Below, one piece after another: positions 38,807 to 48,133 of a stretch of 64,000 nucleotides of DNA. Source of the stretch: Paenalcaligenes hominis. Its GTDB lineage: Bacteria; Pseudomonadota; Gammaproteobacteria; Burkholderiales; Burkholderiaceae_B. Position 1 is the first letter of the stretch; each line of letters opens with the position of its first letter. Where the stretch lies: the NCBI RefSeq assembly GCF_011927625.1, contig NZ_JAATIZ010000005.1:88462-152461 (forward strand), read 5' to 3'. Below the pieces are notes generated by a model. The model was not told where the DNA came from and searched no databases. It worked only from the letters and a program-made list of their open reading frames with translations. A program made the position numbers and the translations under genes.

Positions 38807-40190
38807 GAGCTGCTCCTTTTGCCTCGATACGACGCACACGCGGGTCAAAAGCGCGTTGCACGGCATCAGCAAATAAGTTGGCTGATAACACGAGTGCTAG
38901 CAAAAAGAAAAAAGCGCCAACTAAGTTCCACCAAATCATTGGGTCTCGGGACATTTCTAAGCGTGCCGCATCAATCATGGTGCCAAACGATGGCATGCTA
39001 GGATCGACACCGATGCCCAAATACGATAAAACTGCCTCGTACAACACCAAACCAGAAAACTCCAGCACCAAAGTAATAAGCACCAAATGCATCACATTAG
39101 GTAGCAGGTGACGCAGCATGATGCCCCACGCACTGACCCCAAAGGCCTTAGCGGCTTGGACATACTCGAGTTCTCTGAGCTTAAGCACTTCTGCACGTAA
39201 TAATCGGCACAGTCCTGCCCAGCCGGTAAAGCCTAAAATCAAACACAACACCAAAAGCCGTAAATCTGCCCGAGAAGCAACCGTATCAAAGAGCTCAGCG
39301 TGCGTATCCATATACACTTGCATCATCAATACACAGGCAGCAATTAAAAGCACACCCGGAATAGAAGTTAAGGTGGTGTAGATATATTGGATGACGTCAT
39401 CCACCCACCCTTTAAAATAACCCGCAGCAATGCCAAAAATTAATGCCGGGGGCAACATCGCTACCGTCGTTAACGTGCCAATGACCAACGCCGTCCGAAT
39501 ACTTTTAAAACTTAAATACAAGACATCGTTACCGGAACGGTCTGTACCCAAAACATAATAAAAGCGGCTAAAGACCAATATAAAAACAAGTAAGCTGATT
39601 AAGACGGTGAGGCTTAACCATAGGCTGCGCCAAGGAAAGGCGGGGTTATGGCGTGCACCCTGCCGGCATAAGGCACCCAGCACTATTGCCACCACCACCG
39701 CGCCAAGTGCACTCCATAAAGCCAATTTCCACACCAAATGACGATGCTCTGCTGCCGTGCTGACCGTTTGCGCTGCGTTTTCTAACACAGGAAAGTCGCG
39801 CACGACTTGTCCATCTACAATTGCACTTTCTTTAAAAAACAAATGCGTGGCAAAGGGCGCTGAATAACTGCGTTCTTTCTTAGCGATATGGGTTGCCTCT
39901 AACACATCATCTAATACAGAACGGGCAATGGGTGAGTAGCGCTGTTCTGTTTGCCCCTCTAGCGCGGGTAGAACCGGACGATAATGAATGGAATCCAGTA
40001 ACCCGACCACTACAAAAAAAGCCAATACTACCGCACACGCCATGGCAGAGGGAGTATAAAATACGCTGCGCCATGCCTGACGCAATGCAGGAGTGCGCCC
40101 CACATGGATGATATACCCCAACACAACTAGTACCATTAACCAGACAAAAGCGTCAGTCCACATTAGTTCAAATTTAGGCATAGTGGTCAC
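38799..40190 (-). CDS. ABC transporter permease (YejE-like) with enlarged N-terminus
   Basis: A 463-residue inner-membrane permease, clearly longer than E. coli YejE (about 340). The extra N-terminal part has a membrane helix near residues 11-27, a second near 50-66 and a ~100-residue soluble loop (HYRPVLPALEGQTEQRYSPI ... VLENAAQTVSTAAEHRH) before the conserved core. The core has FYYVLGTDRSGNDVLYLSFKSIR and the ATPase-contact loop LEYVQAAKAFGVSAWGIMLRH. It overlaps the genes on both sides by 4-8 bases. Confidence 0.9.
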   Translation of the reverse strand: MTTMPKFELMWTDAFVWLMVLVVLGYIIHVGRTPALRQAWRSVFYTPSAMACAVVLAFFVVVGLLDSIHYRPVLPALEGQTEQRYSPIARSVLDDVLEATHIAKKERSYSAPFATHLFFKESAIVDGQVVRDFPVLENAAQTVSTAAEHRHLVWKLALWSALGAVVVAIVLGALCRQGARHNPAFPWRSLWLSLTVLISLLVFILVFSRFYYVLGTDRSGNDVLYLSFKSIRTALVIGTLTTVAMLPPALIFGIAAGYFKGWVDDVIQYIYTTLTSIPGVLLIAACVLMMQVYMDTHAELFDTVASRADLRLLVLCLILGFTGWAGLCRLLRAEVLKLRELEYVQAAKAFGVSAWGIMLRHLLPNVMHLVLITLVLEFSGLVLYEAVLSYLGIGVDPSMPSFGTMIDAARLEMSRDPMIWWNLVGAFFFLLALVLSANLFADAVQRAFDPRVRRIEAKGAAHA

Positions 40191-41164
40191 TCAAAACGTA
40201 CTCGTGGGTCAACTAAGGTATACGAAATATCAGCCAAAATAAGCCCTACAATATACAAAACAGAACCTAAGAACACCATGGCACGTACGATGGATAAATC
40301 TTGGGCATTAATGGCTTCGATGGTGTAGCTGCCTAAGCCAGGAATACCAAAAAAAGACTCGGCAATTAAGCTGCCCATGAATAGCAAAGGAATGGCGGTT
40401 ACCGTGCCAGTTAAAATAGGCAATAAAGCATTGCGTAGTAAATGCTTAAATAACACGTGGTATTCCGACAACCCCTTGGCACGAGCTGTTCGAATATAGT
40501 CCTTGCTGGCTTCCTCTAGAAACAAACTACGATAAAAGCGCGACTCCCCTCCGACGCGGGAAATAATGCCAATGAGCACAGGCAAGATTAAAAATCGTGT
40601 GGTGTCTAGACCTGACGTCCAACCAGAATACGGCACCCAGCCAAGCACTTTAGCAAACAGCCATTGGCCGGCAATAATATAAAACAACCCAGAGATAGAT
40701 AGCAGCACCACACAAAGCACCACCCCATAAAAATCAATACGGGTATGCTTAAAAAATACCAAAAACAAAGCAAAGGCCACCGATACCGCTAAGCCTAAAA
40801 TAAAAGTAGGCAGCGCTAACGCTAAACTGGGTCCCATGCGGGATTTAATTTCCTGACCAATATCATGCCCACTATCTGAAAAACCAAAATCAAAGCGTAA
40901 TAACGGCACGGAACGTTCATAGAAAATGGTGTCTTGCAAAGCCTTTACGCCAGGTTGGTCTTGGTTGATAAATAAAGGCTTGTTGTAACCTTGCTGCGCT
41001 TTCCACTGCTCAATGGCCTCGGTAGAAATACGCTGCCCCCCAATAGCAAGACGAGCCATGTCGTCAGGCGTATTCACCGTAAAAAACAACACAAAGGTCA
41101 ATAAATTAACACCTAACAAAATGAGCACACCATAGCCCAAACGACGCAAAATATACGGCAGCAT
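40187..41164 (-). CDS. ABC transporter permease (YejB-like)
   Basis: A 325-residue permease beginning with MLPYILRRLGYGVLILLGVNLLTFVLFF, the usual first helix. A periplasmic loop follows, then the core helices with KDYIRTARAKGLSEYHVLFKHLLRNALLP as the ATPase-contact segment (about residues 214-242). It overlaps the binding-protein stop by one base and the next permease by four bases, showing tight coupling. Confidence 0.92.
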   Translation of the reverse strand: MLPYILRRLGYGVLILLGVNLLTFVLFFTVNTPDDMARLAIGGQRISTEAIEQWKAQQGYNKPLFINQDQPGVKALQDTIFYERSVPLLRFDFGFSDSGHDIGQEIKSRMGPSLALALPTFILGLAVSVAFALFLVFFKHTRIDFYGVVLCVVLLSISGLFYIIAGQWLFAKVLGWVPYSGWTSGLDTTRFLILPVLIGIISRVGGESRFYRSLFLEEASKDYIRTARAKGLSEYHVLFKHLLRNALLPILTGTVTAIPLLFMGSLIAESFFGIPGLGSYTIEAINAQDLSIVRAMVFLGSVLYIVGLILADISYTLVDPRVRFE

Positions 41165-43341
41165 TAGTGCTCCTTTTGAATAGTTTTTAGGTCACGTTGT
41201 TTAATAGTGCGCCAAACCAACGCCAAGCCTACTGCTATGAGGATTAGTAGCCCCCACAATGGCCACCACACAGGCTGGTTCCACATGGCTTGTTTTTGAA
41301 CACGCAGCTGCGGGTCAATGCGTAAATACTGCAACGCATTACGTACCATTTGTGAGGGCTTGGCGTTGTAGACCCATTCTTGGTAAACCCCGCCTGAATT
41401 AGGGATATAGCCAAACATCCAAGGGGCGTCGTTTTGAACCACCGCCACCATGTCAGCAATCACACGGTCTTTTTCAGGGCCATCATCTAAAAAACGCATT
41501 TTTTCAAACAATGCGTCGTACTCTGCACTGTGGTAATTGGTTGCGTTTTCCCCTCCACCTTGAGCGCGAGCATGAGGGCCATAGAGCAAAAACAGAAAGT
41601 TTTCGGCGTCGGGGTAATCAGCCACCCACCCCCACATAAACAATTGCGCCACGCCACGTTGCATTTTTTCCTGAAAGCGATTGTAGTCCGTTGCTCGAAC
41701 CTCGAGCTGCACACCTAATTGCGCCAGCTGGCGTCGCATCCAATCTACACTCGCGCTAGCCCCCATGCCCCCGGCGGAGTCAAAGTACAGGATTAAGGGC
41801 GCCCCGGTTTTTGCATCACGGCCATTGGGATAACCCGCTTTAGCTAAGAGGGCGCGTGCTTGATCAATGGGTCTACGCTGTGCATGCCCTTGGTTAGGCT
41901 CATACACCACAGGGTTTAAGCCCTCGGGTGGAGCCACATAACCCCGTACACCAGGGGGTAGCGGGCCGTGAGCCACTAAGCCCTGATCATTTTGAAAGAT
42001 GGTGACGTACTGTTCCCAATCAAAGGCAATACTAATTGCCTGACGCAAATAACGATTTTTCTGAGCTTGTTCAGGCGTATCGCCCCCACCGACCACGGGA
42101 TCAAGCCAGTTAAAACCAAAGTAATAAAGCTGTGACTCGGCCAAGGTACGCAAATCTAAGCCACGTTCTTTATACAGGGCCGCCTTGTCAGGGGAGTCTT
42201 CGGCAGCTACCGTCATCGCAACACCATAATCACCGCGCTCGACTTGCGGAATATCGTAGTACCCCTGCAAAAACTTACCTAACAATGGCACAGATTCTTT
42301 TTCTAAGGTAAATACCACCTGATCAATAAACGGGGTGGGTTGGCCACAATCAGCCAGTAAGCCTGCCGCCTCGTCACCCGGCTCGCCCTCGCAGGGATAA
42401 GGATCGCCCCTAAAGTTAGGGTTGCGTGTTAAGACATGACGACGGTTGCGAATGGACTCGGTGAGCATATAAGGGCCTGTACCCACAGGCCATGTATTCA
42501 GCGACAGATCGTGTTGATCCATCTTGGGTTGGTGATAAAACCGATCGGCCTCCCAAGGGATAGGCGCAGTAAAGGTCATGGCTAGCCAATACGAAAACTG
42601 AGGGTATTTGCCATAGATGCGAATACGCAAAGTATGGTCATCAATTGCCTCTACCCCAGAAAAGGCATAATCACGCAAGTCGAGCCACTCTTCATCAGGT
42701 AAGGCCTGATTGAGCTCTCGTAGCTGTTCCCCATAGTCTTTATAGCCAACAATATAGTCAGTAAAAAAAGCATAAATAGGTGAAATAACGCGGGGGCTTG
42801 CTAAACGACGCAACGCATACACATAGTCATGTGCCGTGAGTTCGCGGGTGCCAACAGCCTTGAAGTCGGTGATGGCATAAGCGTTTTCTAATGCCGCCTC
42901 GGGCATAGGATAATAGACATAGTTCCCTTTTTCATCTTGCGCAAAAGCAGGATGCGGCTGAAATAACACCCCAGGTTTTAAGGTGATCTCGTAAACACTT
43001 TCAGCAATTTGATGGCTAGGCGCATCGTCGGGCAAGCGCTTCCCTTGTGCATCGACATAGTAGGGGTGTACAACGGCTTGGGCTGTGCGCCCTTCGAGTT
43101 CGTAGGGGCGTTTTAAATAATGGTAGCCGTACAAGGGCTCGTATATGGAATATGTAAAAGGCGTCTCGTCTGTGGAATACGAGCTGGCCGGATCCAGGTA
43201 TTTAGGCGAGCGTTGCGTGAATGCGGTAAACAGCGTGTTTTGCTCAGCTTGATCCTGAATATAGGGGCTATTTACTGCCTTGTCGCTACAGGCAGCCAGC
43301 AGCATCACGATGGAAATAAGGAAAAATTGAATTAATCGCAT
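41164..43341 (-). CDS. Peptide-binding lipoprotein of ABC transporter with C-terminal membrane helix
   Basis: A 725-residue SBP_bac_5 protein. The N-terminus MRLIQFFLISIVMLLAACSDK contains a lipobox (LAAC), so it should be lipid-anchored. The binding domain shows FTAFTQRSPKYLDPASSYSTDE, VGTGPYMLTESIRNRRHVLTRNPNFRG and AISIAFDWEQYVTIF. Unusually, residues about 690-712 (WWPLWGLLILIAVGLALVWRTI) form a C-terminal transmembrane helix followed by a basic tail, giving a second anchor. ATG 43341 is chosen to produce the lipoprotein signal. The start overlaps the nuclease stop by 10 bases. Confidence 0.88.
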   Translation of the reverse strand: MRLIQFFLISIVMLLAACSDKAVNSPYIQDQAEQNTLFTAFTQRSPKYLDPASSYSTDETPFTYSIYEPLYGYHYLKRPYELEGRTAQAVVHPYYVDAQGKRLPDDAPSHQIAESVYEITLKPGVLFQPHPAFAQDEKGNYVYYPMPEAALENAYAITDFKAVGTRELTAHDYVYALRRLASPRVISPIYAFFTDYIVGYKDYGEQLRELNQALPDEEWLDLRDYAFSGVEAIDDHTLRIRIYGKYPQFSYWLAMTFTAPIPWEADRFYHQPKMDQHDLSLNTWPVGTGPYMLTESIRNRRHVLTRNPNFRGDPYPCEGEPGDEAAGLLADCGQPTPFIDQVVFTLEKESVPLLGKFLQGYYDIPQVERGDYGVAMTVAAEDSPDKAALYKERGLDLRTLAESQLYYFGFNWLDPVVGGGDTPEQAQKNRYLRQAISIAFDWEQYVTIFQNDQGLVAHGPLPPGVRGYVAPPEGLNPVVYEPNQGHAQRRPIDQARALLAKAGYPNGRDAKTGAPLILYFDSAGGMGASASVDWMRRQLAQLGVQLEVRATDYNRFQEKMQRGVAQLFMWGWVADYPDAENFLFLLYGPHARAQGGGENATNYHSAEYDALFEKMRFLDDGPEKDRVIADMVAVVQNDAPWMFGYIPNSGGVYQEWVYNAKPSQMVRNALQYLRIDPQLRVQKQAMWNQPVWWPLWGLLILIAVGLALVWRTIKQRDLKTIQKEH

Positions 43342-44012
43342 TTCTTTTGTTGCCAACATTGAACTCGCCAAACCCAAGGCGCAATGGGGGTTTTTTTAGC
43401 CTGCCATAAACCAATGCGCTGTTGTTGCGCACGCTTTTGTACCGCTTTTAGACTCTTATCACGCAAATAGCGCTCGTTGCTGCCTGTGTAGGCCCAAGCC
43501 CAACCTTGGGCGACCATTTGTTGATTGGCTGTGCTGCCGTTCGCTAAAGGAATATCGCACACGTTACGCCCATAATGATCTTGTTCAAAACACCGTAAAG
43601 CCAAGACTTTATTTAAAACCATTTTCTCTAAGGCACGCTGTGCATCGTCTGCATACGGCTGCCCTGGTCGGTCGGCACGCCCTGTGGTTTCTGGGGAATC
43701 GATATTCGCCAAGCGCACGCGTTCACGTACTCCTGCCACCTCGATATTAACCGTATCCCCATCTGCTACGTGTGTAATTTTACCCTTAAGTTCGAATTCG
43801 CCTTTAGGACGTTTGACGGTAGTGGTCGAGTTTGAGGGGGCTTTCATCCCAGGCAAGTCTAAATAATCTGAGGTAGTACCTATACCCAACGCGACTAGTA
43901 CCAACGATACAATCCCTACACCCAAGGCTTGCTGCCATGAAATAGTCTGAGTGCCCCAGAGAATCACCCATTTGCCGTTTTTCTTTTTAATAGAGAGTTT
44001 CTTTTTGGCCAT
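43332..44012 (-). CDS. Membrane-anchored thermonuclease (SNase-like)
   Basis: A 226-residue protein with a lysine-rich cytoplasmic N-terminus (MAKKKLSIKKKNGK), one membrane helix near residues 28-46 and an extracytoplasmic staphylococcal nuclease domain (about 75-205). Catalytic-type residues appear in VADGDTVNIEV, RVRLANIDSPET (Arg, Asp) and DHYGRNVCDI (Arg). Three to four cysteines in the domain and tail suggest disulfides, which fits a periplasmic location. It is the first gene on this strand before the Yej-like operon and overlaps it by 10 bases; no functional link is obvious. Confidence 0.88.
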   Translation of the reverse strand: MAKKKLSIKKKNGKWVILWGTQTISWQQALGVGIVSLVLVALGIGTTSDYLDLPGMKAPSNSTTTVKRPKGEFELKGKITHVADGDTVNIEVAGVRERVRLANIDSPETTGRADRPGQPYADDAQRALEKMVLNKVLALRCFEQDHYGRNVCDIPLANGSTANQQMVAQGWAWAYTGSNERYLRDKSLKAVQKRAQQQRIGLWQAKKTPIAPWVWRVQCWQQKKCD

Positions 44013-44126
44013 GTTTTGTTCGTATCACTAAAGAGAGGAGTCAAGTTAGCCATGATTATAGGTTTTTCATCTCTAGTGTAAACGCGCTAACATACTTATT
44101 CTGTTTTACTTTTCGAGTTCTACATC

Positions 44127-44522
44127 ATGCATGCCTCTTTACAAATTGCCGTCGCGGCCTTTTTATTATTAGTCAGTGTAGCCACCGGCGCCTTTGGCTC
44201 CCATGCTTTAGCAGGCCGGGTGGATTTAAATATGCTGGCCGTTTGGCAAACTGCAGTGCAATACTTATCGCTTCATGCGGTGGCCTTGCTCGCTTTAGCC
44301 AGCGCTCATGCTTATTTACAAGCCCGCTTACAGCATCTCGCTTTTAGCTTGCTTTTAGTAGGCACACTTTTGTTTTCTGGTAGCTTGCTTTTATTGGTCT
44401 TATCAGAACAACGCTGGTTAGGCATGATTACACCTATTGGCGGTGTATTAATGCTGGGGGGTTGGGGGCTGGTGTTGCTAGCTGCTTTAGCCAATTACCA
44501 TCAACAGAATAAAAAGCGCTAG
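44127..44522 (+). CDS. DUF423 family small membrane protein
   Basis: A 131-residue inner-membrane protein with four predicted helices. The DUF423 signature is TGAFGSHALAGRVDLNMLAVWQTAVQYLSLHAVALLAL, and FSGSLLLLVLSEQRWLGMITPIGG follows. The function of the family is unknown. It stands alone between the nuclease (divergent) and wrbA, about 60 bases upstream of the latter. Confidence 0.88.
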   Translation: MHASLQIAVAAFLLLVSVATGAFGSHALAGRVDLNMLAVWQTAVQYLSLHAVALLALASAHAYLQARLQHLAFSLLLVGTLLFSGSLLLLVLSEQRWLGMITPIGGVLMLGGWGLVLLAALANYHQQNKKR

Positions 44523-44584
44523 ACCCTCGACCTTATCTGATGTCACACTAGTCGTAGCGATTGTTTTTTAGTCAGGAGACAACT

Positions 44585-45187
44585 ATGGCAAAAGTACTGG
44601 TGTTGTATTACTCGGCTTACGGGCATATTGAAGCCATGGCTCAGGCTGTGGCCGAGGGCGCACGCGCAGCGGGTGCCGAGGTCGATATTAAACGTGTACC
44701 CGAGCTGGTCCCTCTAGAGGTTGCGCAGCGCTCGGGCTATAAACTGGATCAAGCGGCGCCCATTGCTACGGTCGACGAGCTCGCCCATTACGATGCCATC
44801 ATTGTCGGCACGGGAACGCGTTTTGGGCGGATTAGTTCACAAATGGCCAATTTTTTAGACCAATGTGGAGGGCTATGGGCTAAAGGGGCGCTGGTTGGAA
44901 AAGTGGGGGGTGCATTTACGTCTACGGCTACACAGCACGGCGGCCAAGAGCTGACGTTAATGAGTATCATCCATAATTTATTTCACTTTGGCATGGTAGT
45001 TGTAGGCTTACCCTACAGCTTTGCCGGGCAAACGCGTATGGATGAGATCGTTGGTGGCTCTCCGTATGGCGCCAGCACTATTGCTGACGGCGACGGCTCA
45101 CGCCAACCAAGCCAAACAGAGCTTGATGGCGCTCGGTTTCAAGGCCAACTCATCGCCCATACCGCAAAAAAATTACATCGTTCATAA
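44585..45187 (+). CDS. wrbA: NAD(P)H:quinone oxidoreductase WrbA
   Basis: A 200-residue FMN-dependent quinone reductase that performs two-electron reduction and limits quinone radical stress. The flavodoxin-type FMN motif [23 protein letters not shown] opens the protein; [19 protein letters not shown] and SGG-type [12 protein letters not shown] are the WrbA signatures. ATG 44585 with CAGGAG upstream is preferred over the in-frame codon at 44561. Confidence 0.95.
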   Translation: MAKVLVLYYSAYGHIEAMAQAVAEGARAAGAEVDIKRVPELVPLEVAQRSGYKLDQAAPIATVDELAHYDAIIVGTGTRFGRISSQMANFLDQCGGLWAKGALVGKVGGAFTSTATQHGGQELTLMSIIHNLFHFGMVVVGLPYSFAGQTRMDEIVGGSPYGASTIADGDGSRQPSQTELDGARFQGQLIAHTAKKLHRS

Positions 45188-45194
45188 CCAAGAC

Positions 45195-45226
45195 CCCAAC
45201 AGGTTGGCTTGCCCTAATCTGTTGGG
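45195..45226. terminator. Weak hairpin between wrbA and lldD
   Basis: CCCAACAG (45195-45202) and CTGTTGGG (45219-45226) form an 8-bp perfect stem with a 16-base loop between the convergent genes. There is no clear T tract, so its function as a terminator is uncertain. Confidence 0.4.
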
Positions 45227-45252
45227 ATGCTTGCAAAGTCGATACGTCGGTT

Positions 45253-46413
45253 TTAGTCAAAAATAGCGGGATTTCGAAGAACGCTGCGGTCAACTTCAGC
45301 TAGGGTACGACGCCCACATAAAGCCATACTGATGCTCAGTTCATTGGCTATGATTTCTAGGCAACGTTCTACGCCGGCTTGCCCCGCTGCACCCAACGCA
45401 TACAAAAAGGCACGCCCGATCATCACACCGTCAGCCCCAAGCGCTAACGCGCGTAATACATCCTGACCTCCACGGACACCACCGTCCAAATAAATTTCTG
45501 TTTTACCCTGAACCGCCGCCACAATAGCCGGCAAAGCCGCAATGGATGAAGGCGCCCCGTCTAATTGGCGTCCTCCGTGGTTAGAGACCACAATCGCGTC
45601 GGCACCAGCGTCTACGGCTAGCTGAGCGTCTTCGGGCTCCATGATGCCTTTTAAAATAAGCTTGCCGCCCCAACGCTTTTTAATCCACTCGATGTCGTCC
45701 CAACAAAGCGTGGGATCAAACTGTTCCGCTGTCCAAATCGACAACGAGCTGACATCACTGACCCCTTTTGCATGCCCAACAATATTGCCAAAAGTACGCC
45801 GTGGCGTTTTGATCATTTGAGAACACCAATAAGGTTTGGTTGCTAAATTAAGTAGGTTTTTTAAAGTCGGTTTGGGCGGAGTGGTTAAACCGTTTTTTAT
45901 GTCTTTATGACGTTGACCTAATACCTGTAAATCAAGCGTCAACACCAAAGCTGAACAGTTTGCGGCCTTAGCGCGATCAATGAGCGCTTCCATAAAGCTG
46001 CGGTCACGCATCACGTACAGCTGAAACCAAAACGGAGCACGTGTATAAGCGGCAACATCTTCTAGGGAACAAATACTCATGGTAGAAAGCGTAAAGGGAA
46101 CGCCGTAATTTTTAGCAGCTTGGGCCGCTAGCATTTCCCCATCGGCATGTTGCATGCCTGTCAGTCCGGTAGGCGCTAGTGCAACGGGCATGGAAGCAGG
46201 CACACCCAGCAGTTGCGTCTGAGTAGATCGCTGTTCGATATTAACCGCTACACGCTGTTTGAATTGCAAGCGCTGAAAATCGGACTCATTAGCGCGGTAG
46301 GTGCTTTCTGTCCACGAACCTGAATCCGCATAGTCATAAAACATTTTAGGCACACGACGCCGTGCTAAACGTTGAAAGTCAGCGATGTGGGTCACTTTTT
46401 TTAAATTATTCAC
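45253..46413 (-). CDS. lldD: FMN-dependent L-lactate dehydrogenase / alpha-hydroxy acid dehydrogenase
   Basis: A 386-residue flavoenzyme of the LldD/glycolate oxidase family, oxidising L-lactate to pyruvate at the membrane and feeding quinones. FMN- and substrate-binding landmarks are PVALAPTGLTGMQHADGE, FQLYVMRDR, the catalytic His-Arg in SNHGGRQLDGA and YLDGGVRGGQDVLRALALGAD with IGRAFLYAL. Close paralogues use other 2-hydroxy acids, so the substrate is not certain. No lctP or lldR lies beside it. Confidence 0.88.
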   Translation of the reverse strand: MNNLKKVTHIADFQRLARRRVPKMFYDYADSGSWTESTYRANESDFQRLQFKQRVAVNIEQRSTQTQLLGVPASMPVALAPTGLTGMQHADGEMLAAQAAKNYGVPFTLSTMSICSLEDVAAYTRAPFWFQLYVMRDRSFMEALIDRAKAANCSALVLTLDLQVLGQRHKDIKNGLTTPPKPTLKNLLNLATKPYWCSQMIKTPRRTFGNIVGHAKGVSDVSSLSIWTAEQFDPTLCWDDIEWIKKRWGGKLILKGIMEPEDAQLAVDAGADAIVVSNHGGRQLDGAPSSIAALPAIVAAVQGKTEIYLDGGVRGGQDVLRALALGADGVMIGRAFLYALGAAGQAGVERCLEIIANELSISMALCGRRTLAEVDRSVLRNPAIFD

Positions 46414-46555
46414 CCTTTTCTCCAGAATGGTGCTATACTAGTTTTTTTACGCAGCAACACACAGACAAAACCTGTACTGCGAGTAACTATTGTGACTTGT
46501 ACCACGAACATTTCGCAATAAGAACAAAAACTTTTTAAGTTATTTCAAAAAACAG

Positions 46556-46584
46556 TTGACATGATTTAAAAACAAAGTTATAGT
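46556..46584 (+). promoter_or_regulatory. Sigma-70 promoter of tRNA-Arg
   Basis: TTGACA (46556-46561), 17-bp spacer, TATAGT (46579-46584): an almost consensus promoter. The predicted transcript starts about 7 bases before the tRNA. Confidence 0.8.
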
Positions 46585-46597
46585 TCTATTTCTTTCA

Positions 46598-46674
46598 GCG
46601 GCTGTAGCTCAGTTGGATAGAGTACTTGGCTACGAACCAAGGGGTCGTGGGTTCGAATCCTGCCAGCCGCGCCA
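46598..46674 (+). tRNA. tRNA-Arg (anticodon ACG)
   Basis: A 77-base cloverleaf with CCA encoded. Acceptor stem GCGGCTG/CAGCCGC, D arm GCTC/GAGT, anticodon stem CTTGG/CCAAG with loop CTACGAA (anticodon ACG), T arm GTGGG/CCTGC (one G-T and one mismatch-tolerant pair) with loop TTCGAAT, discriminator G. The ACG anticodon is normally edited to ICG to read CGU/CGC/CGA. Confidence 0.97.
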
Positions 46675-46682
46675 TATTTAGT

Positions 46683-46714
46683 AAAAAAGCCTCATCATTA
46701 GATGGGGCTTTTTT
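46683..46714 (+). terminator. Rho-independent terminator after tRNA-Arg
   Basis: AAAAAAGCCTCATC (46683-46696), loop ATTA, GATGGGGCTTTTTT (46701-46714), with one T-G pair in the stem. Confidence 0.9.
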
Positions 46715-46936
46715 GCGTTCTATCTAGCGCACTCTTGCTTGCTTAATAACCCAAAATCATTCCTACCGATACAAATAACGACCTGATTTATATCAATAAC
46801 TTAGGGGTTATTTCTAGCTAAGTAATTGTCTTTTGCCCTGCATCAAATGGTGTCGTTTTAAGCATTTTTTGATCTAAATCCTTGCTAGACTCAATTCTAA
46901 TCACACTTGTATTACCTCTGTTATTAGGAGTTTTTC

Positions 46937-47446
46937 ATGGATAAAAGAAAAAATATACGTTCCGCTCGCGAAACGATGGGTGTCTTTACGAATGCTCAAG
47001 CAGCTGAACAGGCGCTACAACATGTGGCCTCTCTTTTTTCAGGTGATAATACACGTGTAGCCCTCATTGAACCCCATGATCCTCAGGTAGAAGCCAAACT
47101 CAAAGACGAATTCTCTTTCATGGGTCAAGCCGCTATTGCGGTGCACCTTTGGTCAGTGGTACTAAGTGTCGCGGCGGGAGTTTTATTCTGGTGGGCTTTT
47201 TATGCCATGGGCATGCCCGTGTTTGTGCATGAAGCCCCTACAGCGCTTCTTGGTTCTGTTTGTGTGTTTTTATTGATTGGTGTGTTGGCCGGCTGTTTTG
47301 TAGCGTATATGCCAAGCCGAAATGGTGTCATCGAACCCACCAAAAAAGCCGTGGCAGAAGGCAAATGGGTATTAGTCGCCTACCCAAATTCGGGCGCTGA
47401 AATAAATGCCACCAAATCCTACTTTGGCCAACTGGGTGTGCATTAA
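46937..47446 (+). CDS. Putative stress-related membrane protein of unknown function
   Basis: A 169-residue protein. The N-terminal 60 residues (GVFTNAQAAEQALQHVASLFSGDNTRVALIEPHDPQ) resemble the short alpha/beta module seen in general-stress YflT-like or DUF1269-type proteins. Two membrane helices follow (about 67-88 and 98-120), then a cytoplasmic tail ending YPNSGAEINATKSYFGQL, which looks like a second copy of the same alpha/beta half. I do not recognise a specific family. It stands alone at the edge of the stress island with a TTAGGAG ribosome site. I found no convincing -24/-12 element upstream. Confidence 0.7.
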   Translation: MDKRKNIRSARETMGVFTNAQAAEQALQHVASLFSGDNTRVALIEPHDPQVEAKLKDEFSFMGQAAIAVHLWSVVLSVAAGVLFWWAFYAMGMPVFVHEAPTALLGSVCVFLLIGVLAGCFVAYMPSRNGVIEPTKKAVAEGKWVLVAYPNSGAEINATKSYFGQLGVH

Positions 47447-47463
47447 TCTTTTATACCCACCAC

Positions 47464-47492
47464 AAAAAAGGGAGGCATTGCCTCCCTTTTTT
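47464..47492 (+). terminator. Bidirectional rho-independent terminator
   Basis: AAAAAAGGGAGGC (47464-47476), loop ATT, GCCTCCCTTTTTT (47480-47492): a perfect stem including the A/T flanks, between the 46937 gene and the convergent DUF4142 gene. Confidence 0.92.
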
Positions 47493-47521
47493 AATGTCAT
47501 AGTGACTTTTCCACACGGTAT

Positions 47522-48055
47522 TTAGGGCTTAGTGGAATCAACGTGATTTTTTAAGCTTTGCGCATGTTGAAGATGCTGCTTGAGTAAAGGTAGTACATCT
47601 TGGGCAAAACCGGTTATTTCATCATCGTCGCCATTTTTAGCCTGTTTTTCAAAAAGCTCAATGGCATCTTCGTGAGCTTTAATCGCTAAATGTTCCGCAT
47701 AGTACTGATCGAACTCGTGACCTTCTTTGCCTTTAAGCAGTAATACCTTACCTTGTTGCATCATGCTTGCCGAGGTTGGCAATGCCTGATCTTTAGCTAC
47801 TGCCAATGCGTTCAACTCCTTGTCAATACGCTCATGCTCTTGAAGCATCATACGGGCGAACTCTTGTACTTGTTTGTCTTGGCTGCGCGCAAGTGCCTCG
47901 TTTGCGCTCTCTATTTCATAATGCCCTGCCTGAGCCGCTTCTTTTAAAAAATTGCGATCGCTCATGGATAACTCGTTGGCTTGACTGGGCTTCATGGTGA
48001 TTAAGCACAAAGCTACTCCCACAAAGCCAGCTACAGCAAATCCTCGTAAATACAT
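47522..48055 (-). CDS. DUF4142 family periplasmic protein
   Basis: A 177-residue exported protein: signal peptide residues 1-26 (GFAVAGFVGVALCLITMKPSQA), then a ferritin-like four-helix domain of the DUF4142 type with DRNFLKEAAQAGHYEIESANEALARS, VQEFARMMLQEHERIDKEL and HEFDQYYAEHLAIKAHEDAIELFEKQA. Family members are often induced in stress or stationary phase; the exact function is unknown. A good -24/-12 promoter sits at 48118-48133, about 60-75 bases upstream, linking it to the sigma-54 island. Confidence 0.85.
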   Translation of the reverse strand: MYLRGFAVAGFVGVALCLITMKPSQANELSMSDRNFLKEAAQAGHYEIESANEALARSQDKQVQEFARMMLQEHERIDKELNALAVAKDQALPTSASMMQQGKVLLLKGKEGHEFDQYYAEHLAIKAHEDAIELFEKQAKNGDDDEITGFAQDVLPLLKQHLQHAQSLKNHVDSTKP

Positions 48056-48117
48056 AATCGCTCCTTTGCTTTATAAAGCATCTCTAGAGTTGAAAAGCAC
48101 CTATTGCCTATGCCGTT

Positions 48118-48133
48118 AGCAATTTTCATACCT
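48118..48133 (-). promoter_or_regulatory. Sigma-54 promoter of the DUF4142 gene
   Basis: Minus strand AGGTATGAAAATTGCT: GG at 48132-48131, ten bases, then GC at 48120-48119, with a full TTGCT -12 box. Expected start near 48107, about 50 bases before the ATG. The rest of the 334-bp gap to rpoN (48056-48389) is AT-rich and shows no ORF or other clear element apart from the AAGGAG ribosome site of rpoN. Confidence 0.65.

Noticed and set aside
46715..46936. Possible -24/-12 element TGGTGTCGTTTTAAGC before the 46937 gene
   Set aside because: The GG-GC spacing is 11 bases rather than 10, which sigma-54 tolerates poorly. A GGGGTTATTTCTAGC candidate has the right spacing but poor flanking bases.
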